Shown here: positions 13,101 through 26,300 of the stretch, in pieces
Numbering within the stretch: position 1 is the stretch's first letter
Layout: each line of letters begins with the position of its first letter
From: Cherax quadricarinatus
Taxonomy: Eukaryota; Arthropoda; Malacostraca; Decapoda; Parastacidae
Reading direction: 5' to 3'
DNA length: 64,000 nucleotides
Assembly (NCBI RefSeq): GCF_038502225.1
Contig: NC_091300.1
Location: 45,608,080-45,672,079 of the forward strand
Translations under genes and position numbers: made by a program
The notes under the pieces: generated by a model
What the model was told of the DNA's origin: nothing
What the model saw: the letters and a program-made list of their open reading frames with translations, nothing else
The model's database searches: none

Positions 13101-16100
13101 GGGTCCACTGTATATGGAATAGGTGGTAAGTTACTAAATGCTGTAAAGAGCTTTTATGAGGATAGCGAGGCTAAGGTTAGGGTGTGTAGAAGAGAGGGAG
13201 AATACTTCCCAGTAAAAGTAGGTCTTAGACAGGGATGTGTAATGTCACCATGGTTGTTTAATATATTTATAGATGGGGTTGTAAAAGAAGTAAATGCTAG
13301 GGTGCTCGGGAGAGGGGTGGGATTAAATTATGGGGAATCAAATTCAAAATGGGAATTGACATAGTTACTTTTTGCTGATGATACTGTGCTTATGGGAGAT
13401 TCTAAAGAAAAATTGCAAAGGTTAGTGGATGAGTTTCAGAATGTGTGTAAAGGTAGAAAGTTGAAAGTGAACACAGAAAAGAGTAAGGTGATGAGGGTGT
13501 CAAATGATTTAGATAAAGAAAAATTGGATATCAAATTGGGGAGGAGGAGTATGGAAGAAGTGAATGTTTTCAGATACTTGGGAGTTGACGTGTCGGAGGA
13601 TGGATTTATGAAGGATGAGGTTAATCATAGAATTGACGAGGGAAAAAAGGTGAGTGGTGCGTTGAAGTATATGTGGAGTCAAAAAACGTTATCTATGGAG
13701 GCAAAGAAGGGAATGTATGAAAGTATAGTAGTACCAACACTCTTATATGGATGTGAAGCTTGGGTGGTAAATGCAGCAGTGAGGAGATGGTTGGAGGCAG
13801 TGGAGATGTCCTGTCTAAGGGCAATGTGTGGTGTAAATATTATGCAGAAAATTCGAAGTGTGGAAATTAGGAGAAGGTGTGGAGTTAATAAAAGTATTAG
13901 TCAAGAGGGCAGAAGAGGGGATGTTAAGGTGGTTTGGTCATTTAGAGAGAATGGATCAAAGTAGAATGACATGGAAAGCATATAAATCTATAGGGGAAGG
14001 AAGGAGGGGTAGGGGTCGTCCTCGAAAAGGTTGGAAAGAGGGGGTAAAGGCGGTTTTGTGGGCGAGGGGCTTGGACTTCCAGCAAGCATGCATGAGCGTG
14101 TTAGATAGGAGTGAATGGAGACGAATGATACTTGGGACCTGACGATCTGTTGGAGCGTGAGCAGGGTAATATTTAGTGAAGGGATTCAGGGAAACCGGTT
14201 ATTTTCATATAATCGGACTTGAGTCCTGGAAATGGGAAGTACAATGCCTGCACTTTAACCCTTCATCGCGCAAGGGGTCCGAAAATTTGAAATTCGAACT
14301 GAACTCCCTATGGTGGATAGAGTAACTCAATACAAGGTCACTGATCCCATATAAATTGATTTCTGATGGTTAGTTTTCGAGCAATTGCCAATCTCCGAAG
14401 ACCGAAAATATTAGGCCGCCCCCGACAAAGTGATTAAAAAATTCTATGTTGCAAACTTGCAATTGTTAATAAAACACACCAAAACAATTTTTTAAATTTA
14501 ATATACAAACAGACAATATAAAAAACATAAATGGAACTTTTATCAAAACATTTTTTAATTGTTACAAAAATATGAAAAGGAAGCAAATATCAACAATGCC
14601 AAATGGCAAAGTGATGCAAGTTTCAATCCCTATATTCCTGAGATTCATTTGGAAGACCAATGATTCTATATTGCTAATTGGCAAGATGGAAGTCTGTGAA
14701 ACAATTTCTATCAGTCTTTATGCACAGATTTACTTTGCATACACTACAGACGAATGACGATGTTACCGTTTTTTTCGAGGTGCTGCAATACTTGCAAGTA
14801 AACGGCCTTTGCCCTGCCATTGGGAAGTGCATTAGACTAAGGTCTTTCCTAACACTGTCATCAGGCATTTCTGTACGTGTTCCCCTCCCAGGTTTCACTA
14901 TGCCAACACCATTGGAAGTACATGGTGAATTAGTTGGTGAAGGTCTTGGAGTTGTTCTTAGGCTGCTCCCTCTAAGGTTTTGTCCTTTAGACCTTGCAAT
15001 TTCAGAGATAGAATTCCTGAAATACTTCAGTTGCATACACTTTTGCTTTATTGCTCGAGAATCACGGCAATAAAGCACCCATGCATTCACAACAGCAAGA
15101 TCAATAATATAGGCAAATAGCCGCATGTACCAACGTTTTGATTTCATTGGTGTTTTGTAGAGATGCACCAACATGTTGCTTTTGTCAATACCTCCCATGT
15201 TTGCATTATAGTTCTTGATGACTGCAGGGCACGATATTTTCTCTTTCCTCTTTGTACCCTTGTTATATCTCTCAACAAGACTCATGGGCTCGACCCCAAT
15301 ATCAGTTGTCACTAAAGTCACAACTTTGGTGTCCTTCCATCGTACAACAAGGACACCATCATTGTTGTTGAAGCAAAAATTGCCCCTGACCACACTGTTT
15401 TCTTCCATTTGTTTGATAGGCACCAGATGTGGCTTACCACATCTATTGTCACGTACTGTTCCAGTGTATCTGCAGTTATACTTATCTCTTAGTAGCTTGA
15501 CCAAAGGCATACTTGAAAAGAAATTGTCAGCATAGATTGCTGATGTGTTTGTCTTGTTCATAGTTTGTGCAAGTACCAGAACAATCTTTGTACTTATTGG
15601 AAGTTTAGATTCTTCCTGTGGCAGCTGTATGGGATGTGTGTCAAAAGTTGTTGTGCCTTGATACATGAGTATATCATGTATGAGTCCATCTTGACTTGCA
15701 CGACAAAAAAGTTTGAAACCCCACTTATCTGGTTTTGTTTTGATGTACTGCCTTAGGTTTCCAGCAGTTTTACCCTTGAAACCAACCATGACTTCATCAA
15801 TAGATTGCTTGGGTGTAGCTGGAATTTTCAAGCAAGCATTAGTTAGTTCAGTGTAAAGAGGCCTTACTTTGTAGAATCTGTCATTATCCTTTTTTGTGTT
15901 GTCATTGAAATGAATATGACTTCTAAGGTACCTAAACCTCTTAGACGCCATGCTATCTGCAACCTGTTGGCTCCTAAAACCAGCTTTCCAATAATCTTCG
16001 AGGGATGGTAGTGAATTAATACCCATGAACAACAAAATACCTATGAACCTCATGATCTCTTCAGAATCTGTTGAAAAAGTACTATTTACGTCTTGTTGCC

Positions 16101-17299
16101 TTGTATACAAATTTGTTTGATATGCTATGTTATCTATCATGGCTGGAGTAACGAACATACGAAAATACTCATATGGAGACCTAATTGCAAGAGGCTTTTC
16201 ATGTTCATATGCCGGCAAAGGATCATTTTCAATGTCATCTACGATCCACTCAGATGAAACTTGAAGAGCAATATTCTCATGGATCTCTTCCTCATCCGGG
16301 TATTCCTCAATCCTAAAAGTTTTCTTTTTCCTCATTACTTTCTGCTTTTTGGCTGGCCTTTCTTCCCTTTCTTCCTCATCATCAGTTGACATCTCTGCAT
16401 CCTGTGCATCCGGTGGCAAGTATTCATCACCACTATCCAGCAATTCTGGTTCGTCTACCTCTGGTTCTGAGTCACTGTCTTCAGAAACGCAGATATACCT
16501 CGACCTGCTGGTCGACTGCTCCCCATAAAACAGCCTCTCATGGAACTGGAAGGACAATAGAAACCTCCTGTATAAATCCAGACCACTACAGAGTTCATAT
16601 ATGCAATTGAAAATTTTTTATAAATATTTATTTGACTAAAATTGGACATTCCCGGAAACTCGCGCAATACCGAAATAATTCGGACTAAAATGCTTGCACT
16701 TTTTTCAACTGCATGCTACACTCATATTATGCTTCACACGGACTTTAGGTATATATCAAAATATGCCTAAACTATTCATGTAAGCACTAAACACAACAAT
16801 CAGTACTTACCGACATTGTAGAATATATAATCCAAGAGTAGATTAGCAAGGGTGGAGGGAAAAATGCGCGTGTGTTCGAAGCCAAGCCGCTAGTGTTTAT
16901 ATTTTGATCTCTCAACCAATGGGAAGGCGGCAGAAGCGAACTGTACTTAGCTGAAGAGACTCAGGGAAGGCTTGTGATTGGTTGGAACTAAAGAACGGGA
17001 AGCTGGCCGCGCGGGGCGCGAAGTATGACACGCGCCAAAAACACGTAATCAATACCGAATTTTTTCAGCCAAGATCGACAAAGGGTTAAAGGAGGGGTTT
17101 GGGATATTGGCAGTTTGGAGGGATATGTTGTGTATCTATACGTATATGCTTCTAAACTGTTGTATTCTGAGCACCTCTGCAAAAGCAGTGATAGTGTGTG
17201 AGTGTGGTGAAAGTGTTGAATGATGATTAAAGTATTTTCTTTTTTGGGGACTTTCTTTCTTTTTTGGGTCACCCTGCCTCGGTGGGAGGCGGCCGACTT

Positions 17300-17340
<41 letters not shown>

Positions 17341-20300
17341 TCTAAAGAGCGGTTTCTCCAAAACCCTTATGGTTTTTATGGTTTTAGAGTGCTATGTTTT
17401 GGCAAGCTTTCATTCTGATTACATTTCATACCTTAGACCAGCAGTTATGTCACAGAGCATTTATATACTTTAACCTTAACTATTCTACCACATTCTAAAA
17501 TATGCATTATCTGAAGTCTGCTCAAAATGCATTGCAGAATTAGACTTTTACATACATGACAAGCATCAATATTCTACTGTATAATTTTTATCATCTTGGG
17601 AACTAAACATGCATTTATTTGTTGTCTGTTTATAGCATTACCGTTACAAACCTGTCAACGTAAAGCTGGAGGTGACGGGGCATTTCTCCTTGTGGCAGAT
17701 TCTCAGGAACTTCCTGAAGCTTCAGCACTTGGTAGTCAACACACACACACTTGTCAGGCACAATGAAGAAGGGATCAAGAGGACATTTTGGTCGTCCAGC
17801 CTGTTCCCTGGTAGTAGAATACTTTTATGTGCTTTTGTACTATACAGTTTACTCATAATAAGCCCACCAAAAGCTTCATTGACAATTTTGTGAGATGAGA
17901 AATATGTATATAGAGCATGTTCAGTGTCATTACTTACGTATTGCATTTTCTAGGGAGCTGATAGCCTTCAAGACCAGGCTTAACAGGAATGTTAGTTAAG
18001 GTAGTTTGACAGGACCGGCACTGTACTGTTAGAACTAAGGCTTTAGCCTTCACCCCTGAGGCAGCCACCACAATACCTGCTACTTTGACAAGTCGACTAA
18101 CTTCATCAGACTGGAAAAGAAGAAAAATCAGTTACTGCATGTAATGAGCCAAAACAAAAGTTGGAGTTGCATTCACAGGGTTATATCTTTTATATGTTAA
18201 AACATTTGTGGAAAAACTTATCCTACTTACACTTTGGTCACACTTCACAGACACGCACATGCATATATATATATATACATACATCTAGGTTTTTCTCCTT
18301 TTTCTAAATAGCTCTTGTTCTTTTTTATTTCTTCTATTGTCCATGGGGAAGTGGAAAAAGAATCTTTCCTCCGTAAGCCATGCGTGTCGTATGAGGCGAC
18401 TAAAATGCCGGGAGCAATGGGCTAGTAACCCCTTCTCCTGTATACATTTACTAAAAAAGAGAAGAAGAAAAACTTTATAAAACTGGGTTGCTTAAATGTG
18501 CGTGGATGTAGTGCGGATGACAAGAAACAGATGATTGCTGATGTTATGAATGAAAAGAAGTTGGATGTCCTGGCCCTAAGCGAAACAAAGCTGAAGGGGG
18601 TAGGAGAGTTTCAGTGGGGGGAAATAAATGGGATTAAATCTGGAGTATCTGAGAGAGTTAGAGCAAAGGAAGGGGTAGCAGTAATGTTAAATGATCAGTT
18701 ATGGAAGGAGAAAAGAGAATATGAATGTGTAAATTCAAGAATTATGTGGATTAAAGTAAAGGTTGGATGCGAGAAGTGGGTTATAATAAGCGTGTATGCA
18801 CCTGGAGAAGAGAGGAATGCAGAGGAGAGAGAGAGATTTTGGGAGATGTTAAGTGAATGTATAGGAGCCTTTGAACCAAGTGAGAGAGTAATTGTGGTAG
18901 GGGACCTGAATGCTAAAGTAGGAGAAACTTTTAGAGAGGGTGTGGTAGGTAAGTTTGGGGTGCCAGGTGTAAATGATAATGGGAGCCCTTTGATTGAACT
19001 TTGTATAGAAAGGGGTTTAGTTATAGGTAATACATATTTTAAGAAAAAGAGGATAAATAAGTATACACGATATGATGTAGGGCGAAATGACAGTAGTTTG
19101 TTGGATTATGTATTGGTAGATAAAAGACTGTTGAGTAGACTTCAGGATGTACATGTTTATAGAGGGGCCACAGATATATCAGATCACTTTCTAGTTGTAG
19201 CTACACTGAGAGTAAAAGGTAGATGGGATACAAGGAGAATAGAAGCATCAGGGAAGAGAGAGGTGAAGGTTTATAAACTAAAAGAGGAGGCAGTTAGGGT
19301 AAGATATAAACAGCTATTGGAGGATAGATGGGCTAATGAGAGCATAGGCAATGGGGTCGAAGAGGTATGGGGTAGGTTTAAAAATGTAGTGTTAGAGTGT
19401 TCAGCAGAAGTTTGTGGTTACAGGAAAGTGGGTGCAGGAGGGAAGAGGAGCGATTGGTGGAATGATGATGTAAAGAGAGTAGTAAGGGAGAAAAAGTTAG
19501 CATATGAGAAGTTTTTACAAAGTAGAAGTGATGCAAGGAGGGAAGAGTATATGGAGAAAAAGAGAGAGGTTAAGAGAGTGGTGAAGCAATGTAAAAAGAG
19601 AGCAAATGAGAGAGTGGGTGAGATGTTATCAACAAATTTTGTTGAAAATAAGAAAAAGTTTTGGAGTGAGATTAACAAGTTAAGAAAGCCTAGAGAACAA
19701 ATGGATTTGTCAGTTAAAAATAGGAGAGGAGAGTTATTAAATGGAGAGTTAGAGGTATTGGGAAGATGGAGGGAATATTTTGAGGAATTGTTAAATGTTG
19801 ATGAAGATAGGGAAGCTGTGATTTCGTGTATAGGGCAAGGAGGAATAACATCTTGTAGGAGTGAGGAAGAGCCAGTTGTGAGTGTGGGGGAAGTTCGTGA
19901 GGCAGTAGGTAAAATGAAAGGGGGTAAGGCAGCCGGGATTGATGGGATAAAGATAGAAATGTTAAAAGCAGGTGGGGATATAGTTTTGGAGTGGTTGGTG
20001 CAATTATTTAATAAATGTATGGAAGAGGGTAAGGTACCTAGGGATTGGCAGAGAGCATGCATAGTTCCTTTGTATAAAGGCAAAGGGGATAAAAGAGAGT
20101 GCAAAAATTATAGGGGGATAAGTCTGTTGAGTCAGCCGCCCAGGGAGGTACTACCGTCCTGCCAAGTGAGTGTAAAACGAAAGCCTGTAATTGTTTTACA
20201 TGATGGTAGGATTGCTGGTGTCCTTTTTTCTGTCTCATGAACATGCAAGATTTCAGGTACGTCTTGCTACTTCTACTTACATTTAGGTCACACTACACAT

Positions 20301-23300
20301 ACATGTACAAGCACATATATACGCACCCCTCTGGGTTTTCTTCTATTTTCTTTCTAGTTCTTATTCTTGTTTATTTCCTCTTATCTCCATGGGGAAGTGG
20401 AACAGAATTCTTCCTCCGTAAGCCATGCGTGTTGTAAGAGGCGACTAAAATGCCGGGAGCAAGGGGCTAGTAACCTCTTCTCCTGTATATATTACTAAAT
20501 GTAAAAGGAGAAACTTTTGTTTTTCCTTTTGGGCCACCCCACCTCGGTGGGATACGGCCGGTGTGTTGAAAGAAAGAAGAAGAAGTCTGTTGAGTGTACC
20601 TGGTAAAGTGTATGGTAGAGTTATAATTGAAAGAATTAAGAGTAAGACGGAGAATAGGATAGCAGATGAACAAGGAGGCTTTAGGAAAGGTAGGGGGTGT
20701 GTGGACCAGGTGTTTACAGTGAAACATATAAGTGAACAGTATTTAGGTAAGGCTAAAGAGGTCTTTGTGGCATTTATGGATTTGGAAAAGGCGTATGACA
20801 GGGTGGATAGGGGGGCAATGTGGCAGATGTTGCAAGTGTATGGTGTAGGAGGTAGGTTACTGAAAGCAGTGAAGAGTTTTTACGAGGATAGTGAGGCTCA
20901 AGTTAGAGTATGTAGGAAAGAGGGAAATTTTTTCCCAGTAAAAGTAGGCCTTAGACAAGGATGTGTGATGTCACCGTGGTTGTTTATTATATTTATAGAT
21001 GGGGTTGTAAGAGAAGTAAATGCGAGGGTCTTGGCAAGAGGCGTGGAGTTAAAAGATAAAGAATCACACACAAAGTGGGAGTTGTCACAGCTGCTCTTTG
21101 CTGATGACACTGTGCTCTTGGGAGATTCTGAAGAGAAGTTGCAGAGATTGGTGGATGAATTTGGTAGGGTGTGCAAAAGAAGAAAATTAAAGGTGAATAC
21201 AGGAAAGAGTAAGGTTATGAGGATAACAAAAAGATTAGGTGATGAAAGATTGAATATCAGATTGGAGGGAGAGAGTATGGAGGAGGTGAACGTATTCAGA
21301 TATTTGGGAGTGGACGTGTCAGCGGATGGGTCTATGAAAGATGAGGTGAATCATAGAATTGATGAGGGAAAAAGAGTGAGTGGTGCACTTAGGAGTCTGT
21401 GGAGACAAAGAACTTTGTCCTTGGAGGCAAAGAGGGGAATGTATGAGAGTATAGTTTTACCAACGCTCTTATATGGGTGTGAAGCGTGGGTGATGAATGT
21501 TGCAGCGAGGAGAAGGCTGGAGGCAGTGGAGATGTCATGTCTGAGGGCAATGTGTGGTGTGAATATAATGCAGAGAATTCGTAGTTTGGAAGTTAGGAGG
21601 AGGTGCGGGATTACCAAAACTGTTGTCCAGAGGGCTGAGGAAGGGTTGTTGAGGTGGTTCGGACATGTAGAGAGAATGGAGCGAAACAGAATGACTTCAA
21701 GAGTGTATCAGTCTGTAGTGGAAGGAAGGCGGGGTAGGGGTCGGCCTAGGAAGGGTTGGAGGGAGGGGGTAAGGGAGGTTTTGTGTGCGAGGGGCTTGGA
21801 CTTCCAGCAGGCATGCGTGAGCGTGTTTGATAGGAGTGAATGGAGACAAATGGTTTTTAATACTTGACGTGCTGTTGGAGTGTGAGCAAAGTAACATTTA
21901 TGAAGGGATTCAGGGAAACCGGCAGGCCGGACTTGAGTCCTGGAGATGGGAAGTACAGTGCCTGCACTCTGAAGGAGGGGTGTTAATGTTGCAGTTTAAA
22001 AACTGTAGTGTAAAGCACCCTTCTGGCAAGACAGTGATGGAGTGAATGATGGTGAAAGTTTTTCTTTTTCGGGCCACCCTGCCTTGGTGGGAATCGGCCA
22101 GTGTGATAATAAAAAAAAAAAAAAAAAAAGAGTAGGTCCCCAACTTACAATGTCATGTTCCAGAATATTCATCTTAAGATGACTGTTTAATACTTGCAAC
22201 CTATTCTCCCTTAAAAAAGGGATGAAAAATTAATTAATAAAATTCTGAGCAGGAGGGTTGGCATGGGGAAGGGTCACGTGGGTGGGTGAGGCAGAGTTGA
22301 GTTACTGCATAGTGTTTATTCATAGTTCAAATGCTTACTGAACATTTCCACAACATCACAAGAAGTGCTGATCAGGGGGGATAGGGGAGGGGGCCTTCCC
22401 ACCAGGCCCACAGTCAACCCACCCACATTTCTGCCACACCACCCTCTACCAGTCCTTCTCCACTGCTAACCACCAATGTAGTAACATAAATATTGAATCT
22501 TTAGTTCTTGATCAATCTTTTTCAAACAAATAAGAGTTCTCCACCTATGTATAAAGTGAACAGAGTTTGACTGTATTTAGTAAAAGACTCACCAAGAAAA
22601 AGATATATAAAAATCAAGCATGAGAAAACAATAATAGCCATCCCAGTGTCAGAAGAGAGAGACACCGACTGTAAATAATTAATTGTTCCAAAATGCCAAT
22701 GTTGTCAGTGCAAAACCTCGTAATTCGGAACCTCCTAAGTCAGGACCACATTGTAACTCAAAGGGTCTGAATTGATATTAAATGAAGCCCAGTAATACGA
22801 AAAGAGCCAACTACCATGATGTAAATATAAGCATGGGCTCCACACAGGCAGTGAATATCAGCAGATATAAACATCCTTGAATAAAACCAAGTGCCTTAAG
22901 TTTCTGGGAAAATGAGCAGAGCAAGAGGGTGTAAGGAAGACAGGAAAGAGGAGAGAGAGAAAAAGCAAAACTGAGAACAGAGGGAGAAGCACTGTCATTA
23001 TCAAAAAAGTCCCAAACTCTTATGGGTCATACAGTGTTGGTAAGGAAATAGCATAAAAATGGAGACAGAGGGAATAGCAAAAAAAAAAATAAAAAAAATG
23101 TTGAAGGTAAAGCAAAACTTGGGAAGGTGGAAAAACCTGAAGCAAAAAAGGGTACTGTATTATTATAATTAACCCCTTGACTGTCGCAACCCCCAATCCT
23201 GAGGTGTCTCCTAGTGTCGCAAAATTTAAAAAAAAAAAAAAATTTCTTATGAAATGATAGAGAATCTTCCCGATTGTAATGACAACAAAAACTTGAAACT

Positions 23301-26300
23301 TGATGAAAAACTGACGGAATTACACTCTCGCAAAGTTAGCGACCTCGGCGATATTTACAAATCGGCAATTTCTCCCACTTTGAGCCCTATTTTCGGCTAG
23401 TTCCATTGTTCCAGTCGACCAAATTCATAGCTATTTCTTTAGAACTCCATTTTTTCTATCGATTGAGTACAAGAAACTGCCCATTTACCAATTTCAACTA
23501 CCCAATAACGTGGTCAGAAATCTGCAATTTGGCCAATGTCACGAAAATTAAAAAATATGACAATTTCAAAATAAGGTCCAGAATGAACAATGCAGACATT
23601 CCTGGCTCTAAAGTAACATTTTCTTTGTTCATCAGTCACGTCTCCAGGCCCCTCTGATATTACTCTTGCTTTCTATTTTGAATTTTTATTCAAACAAAAA
23701 ATAGAAGATTAACCATTATGCAGACTACTGCAATATTGTAATAATTGCACAAATAATGTCAACCCATTCATGACTGCATATCAGAATGGCTAGTTGGACA
23801 TTTATTGGACAATGACATCATTTGTTTACTTTTGAACATCGGCAAAAATCAAACATTTCCCCTACTTTGAGCTCCATTTCCAGGTTCTTTTTATAGTAAA
23901 ACCAATCAACACTGCAACATCATGGAAAATGATTCTGAGGACATGTACACAACCTTCACGGCTACAACAACTACTACTACAACTAACCCATCTCTTTAGG
24001 AAGGACCTACTTCCACTGGGGAATCCCGCCTACCAGTGACTATGCCCTCATCTGCTACACCTGACATTACTACAGTGGACCCCCGCATACCGTACGCATT
24101 GCATGACGTTCAATCCGCATACCGCTTGCTTTTATCGCAAAAATTTTGCCTCGCATACCGCTCAAAAACCCGCTCACCGCTCTTCGTCCGAGACGCGTCC
24201 AATGTGCGCCCTTAGCCAGCCTCACATGTGCCGGCGGTGGCATTGTTTACCAGCCAGCCTCCACGGTAACATCCAAACATACAATCGGAACATTTCGTAT
24301 TATTACAGTGTTTTTGGTGATTTTATCTGGAAAATAAGTGACCATGGGCCCCAAGAAAGCTTCTAGTGCCAACCCTACAGCAATAAGGGTGAGAATTACT
24401 ATAGAGATGAAGAAAAAGATCATTGATAAGTATGAAAGTGGAGTGTGTGTCTCCGAGCTGGCCAGGTTGTATAATAAACCCCAATCAACCATCGCTACTA
24501 TTGGTGGTACAGCTGCTGCTGCTGTTGTACCACCGTCAGCTGCTGCTGCTGTTGTACCACCGTCAGCTGCTGCTGCTGTTGTACCACCGTCAGCTGCTGC
24601 TGCTGCTGTAGTACTGTCTGCTGCTGCTGTAGCATCGTCTGCTGCTGCTGTAGCATCGTCTGCTGCTGCTGTAGCATCGTCTGCTGCTGCTGTAGCATCG
24701 TCTGCTGCTGCTGTAGCATCGTCTGCTGCTGCTGTAGCATCGTCTGCTGCTGCTGTAGCATCGTCTGCTGCTGCTGTAGCATCGTCTGCTGCTGCTGTAG
24801 CATCGTCTGCTGCTGCTGTAGCATCGTCTGCTGCTGCTGTAGCATCGTCTGCTGCTGCTGTAGCATCGTCTGCTGCTGCTGTAGCATCGTCTGCTGCTGC
24901 TGTAGCATCGTCTGCTGCTGCTGTAGCATCGTCTGCTGCTGCTGTAGCATCGTCTGCTGCTGCTGTAGCATCGTCTGCTGCTGCTGTAGCATCGTCTGCT
25001 GCTGCTGTAGCATCGTCTGCTGCTGCTGTAGCATCGTCTGCTGCTGCTGTAGCATCGTCTGCTGCTGCTGTAGCATCGTCTGCTGCTGCTGTAGCATCGT
25101 CTGCTGCTGCTGTAGCATCGTCTGCTGCTGCTGTAGCATCGTCTGCTGCTGCTGTAGCATCGTCTGCTGCTGCTGTAGCATCGTCTGCTGCTGCTGTAGC
25201 ATCGTCTGCTGCTGCTGTAGCATCGTCTGCTGCTGCTGTAGCATCGTCTGCTGCTGCTGTAGCATCGTCTGCTGCTGCTGTAGCATCGTCTGCTGCTGCT
25301 GTAGCATCGTCTGCTGCTGCTGTAGCATCGTCTGCTGCTGCTGTAGCATCGTCTGCTGCTGCTGTAGCATCGTCTGCTGCTGCTGTAGCATCGTCTGCTG
25401 CTGCTGTAGCATCGTCTGCTGCTGCTGTAGCATCGTCTGCTGCTGCTGTAGCATCGTCTGCTGCTGCTGTAGCATCGTCTGCTGCTGCTGTAGCATCGTC
25501 TGCTGCTGCTGTAGCATCGTCTGCTGCTGCTGTAGCATCGTCTGCTGCTGCTGTAGCATCGTCTGCTGCTGCTGTAGCATCGTCTGCTGCTGCTGTAGCA
25601 TCGTCTGCTGCTGCTGTAGCACTGTCAGCTGCTGCTGCTGCTGCTGTAGCACCGTTGTTGGTGTGGCTTATTGAGAATACCAAGAAACAATTAACCCCAG
25701 AGGATTTGCCACCCAGGATAACCCAAAAAAGTCAGTGTCATCGAAGACTGTCTAACTTACTTCCATTGGGGTCCTTAATCTTGTCTCCCAGGATGCAACC
25801 CACACCAGTCGACTAACACCCAGGTGAACAGGGAAAAATGCCTGGAACTAGTGCTCATATTGGTGAATTTAAAGCCAGCAAAGGTTGGTTTGAGAGATTT
25901 AAGAATCGTAGTGGCATACACAGTGTGATAAGGCCTGTTCTGGAAGAAAATGCCAAACAGGACCTACAGTACTCAGGAGAAAAAGGCACTCCCAGGACAC
26001 AGTGTCTCATCAGTCATTGCTGCATCTTCAATAAAGGTGTCATTTATTGTTCATTTAGTACAGTAGTACATGCACAATATATATTGTGCATGTACTACTC
26101 TACTATTGTGCATGTATCCTTCTCTTTGTGTGTAGGAAAATGTATATTTCATGTGGTAAAAAAAAATTTTTCATACTTTTGGGTGTCTTGCACGGATTAA
26201 TTTGATTTCCATTATTTCTTATGGGGAAAATTCATTCGCATACCGATCATTTCGCATAACAATCAGCCCTCTTGCACGGATTAAAGTCGCTATGCGGGGG

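Larger units (their letters stand above)
11558..17339 (+). mobile_element. RTE-B LINE, 5'-truncated, carrying a MITE and a piggyBac
   Basis: Begins inside the endonuclease ([14 protein letters not shown]) and continues to the 3' UTR and a (GA)n tail at 17305-17339. A Tigger MITE (12908-13110) and a complete piggyBac (14259-17085) have inserted into it. When the two inserts are ignored, the flanks read continuously and match the RTE-B copies at 1947 and 4112, so they came later. Confidence 0.88.
18221..22127 (+). mobile_element. RTE-A LINE, second young copy, 5'-truncated leader
   Basis: Starts within the leader (CCTACTTACACTTTGGTCAC), contains the whole reading frame and ends with the RTE-A 3' UTR (CCTTGGTGGGAATCGGCC) and poly(A). 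It is very close in sequence to the minus-strand copy at 7863-11445, forming a 3.3 kb inverted pair around MCM5 exons 4 and 5. The start is only about 110 bases from exon 4. A 450-base insertion splits it at 20133-20582. Confidence 0.9.

Noticed and set aside
17690..17890. Plus-strand frame over MCM5 exon 5
   Set aside because: The complementary strand encodes clearly recognisable MCM5 residues with correct splice sites.
22133..22760. A DNA transposon with GTAGGTCCCCAACTTAC-type ends
   Set aside because: The supposed ends match poorly and no target duplication was found.
24632..25618. CRISPR-like array
   Set aside because: Units are contiguous with no variable spacers and the DNA is eukaryotic.
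24247..25683. Long minus-strand frames over the 21-base array (Thr-Ala-Ala-Ala-Asp-Asp-Ala or Met-Leu-Gln repeats)
   Set aside because: They are by-products of a 21-base repeat without stop codons; the plus-strand Tigger remnant explains the locus.
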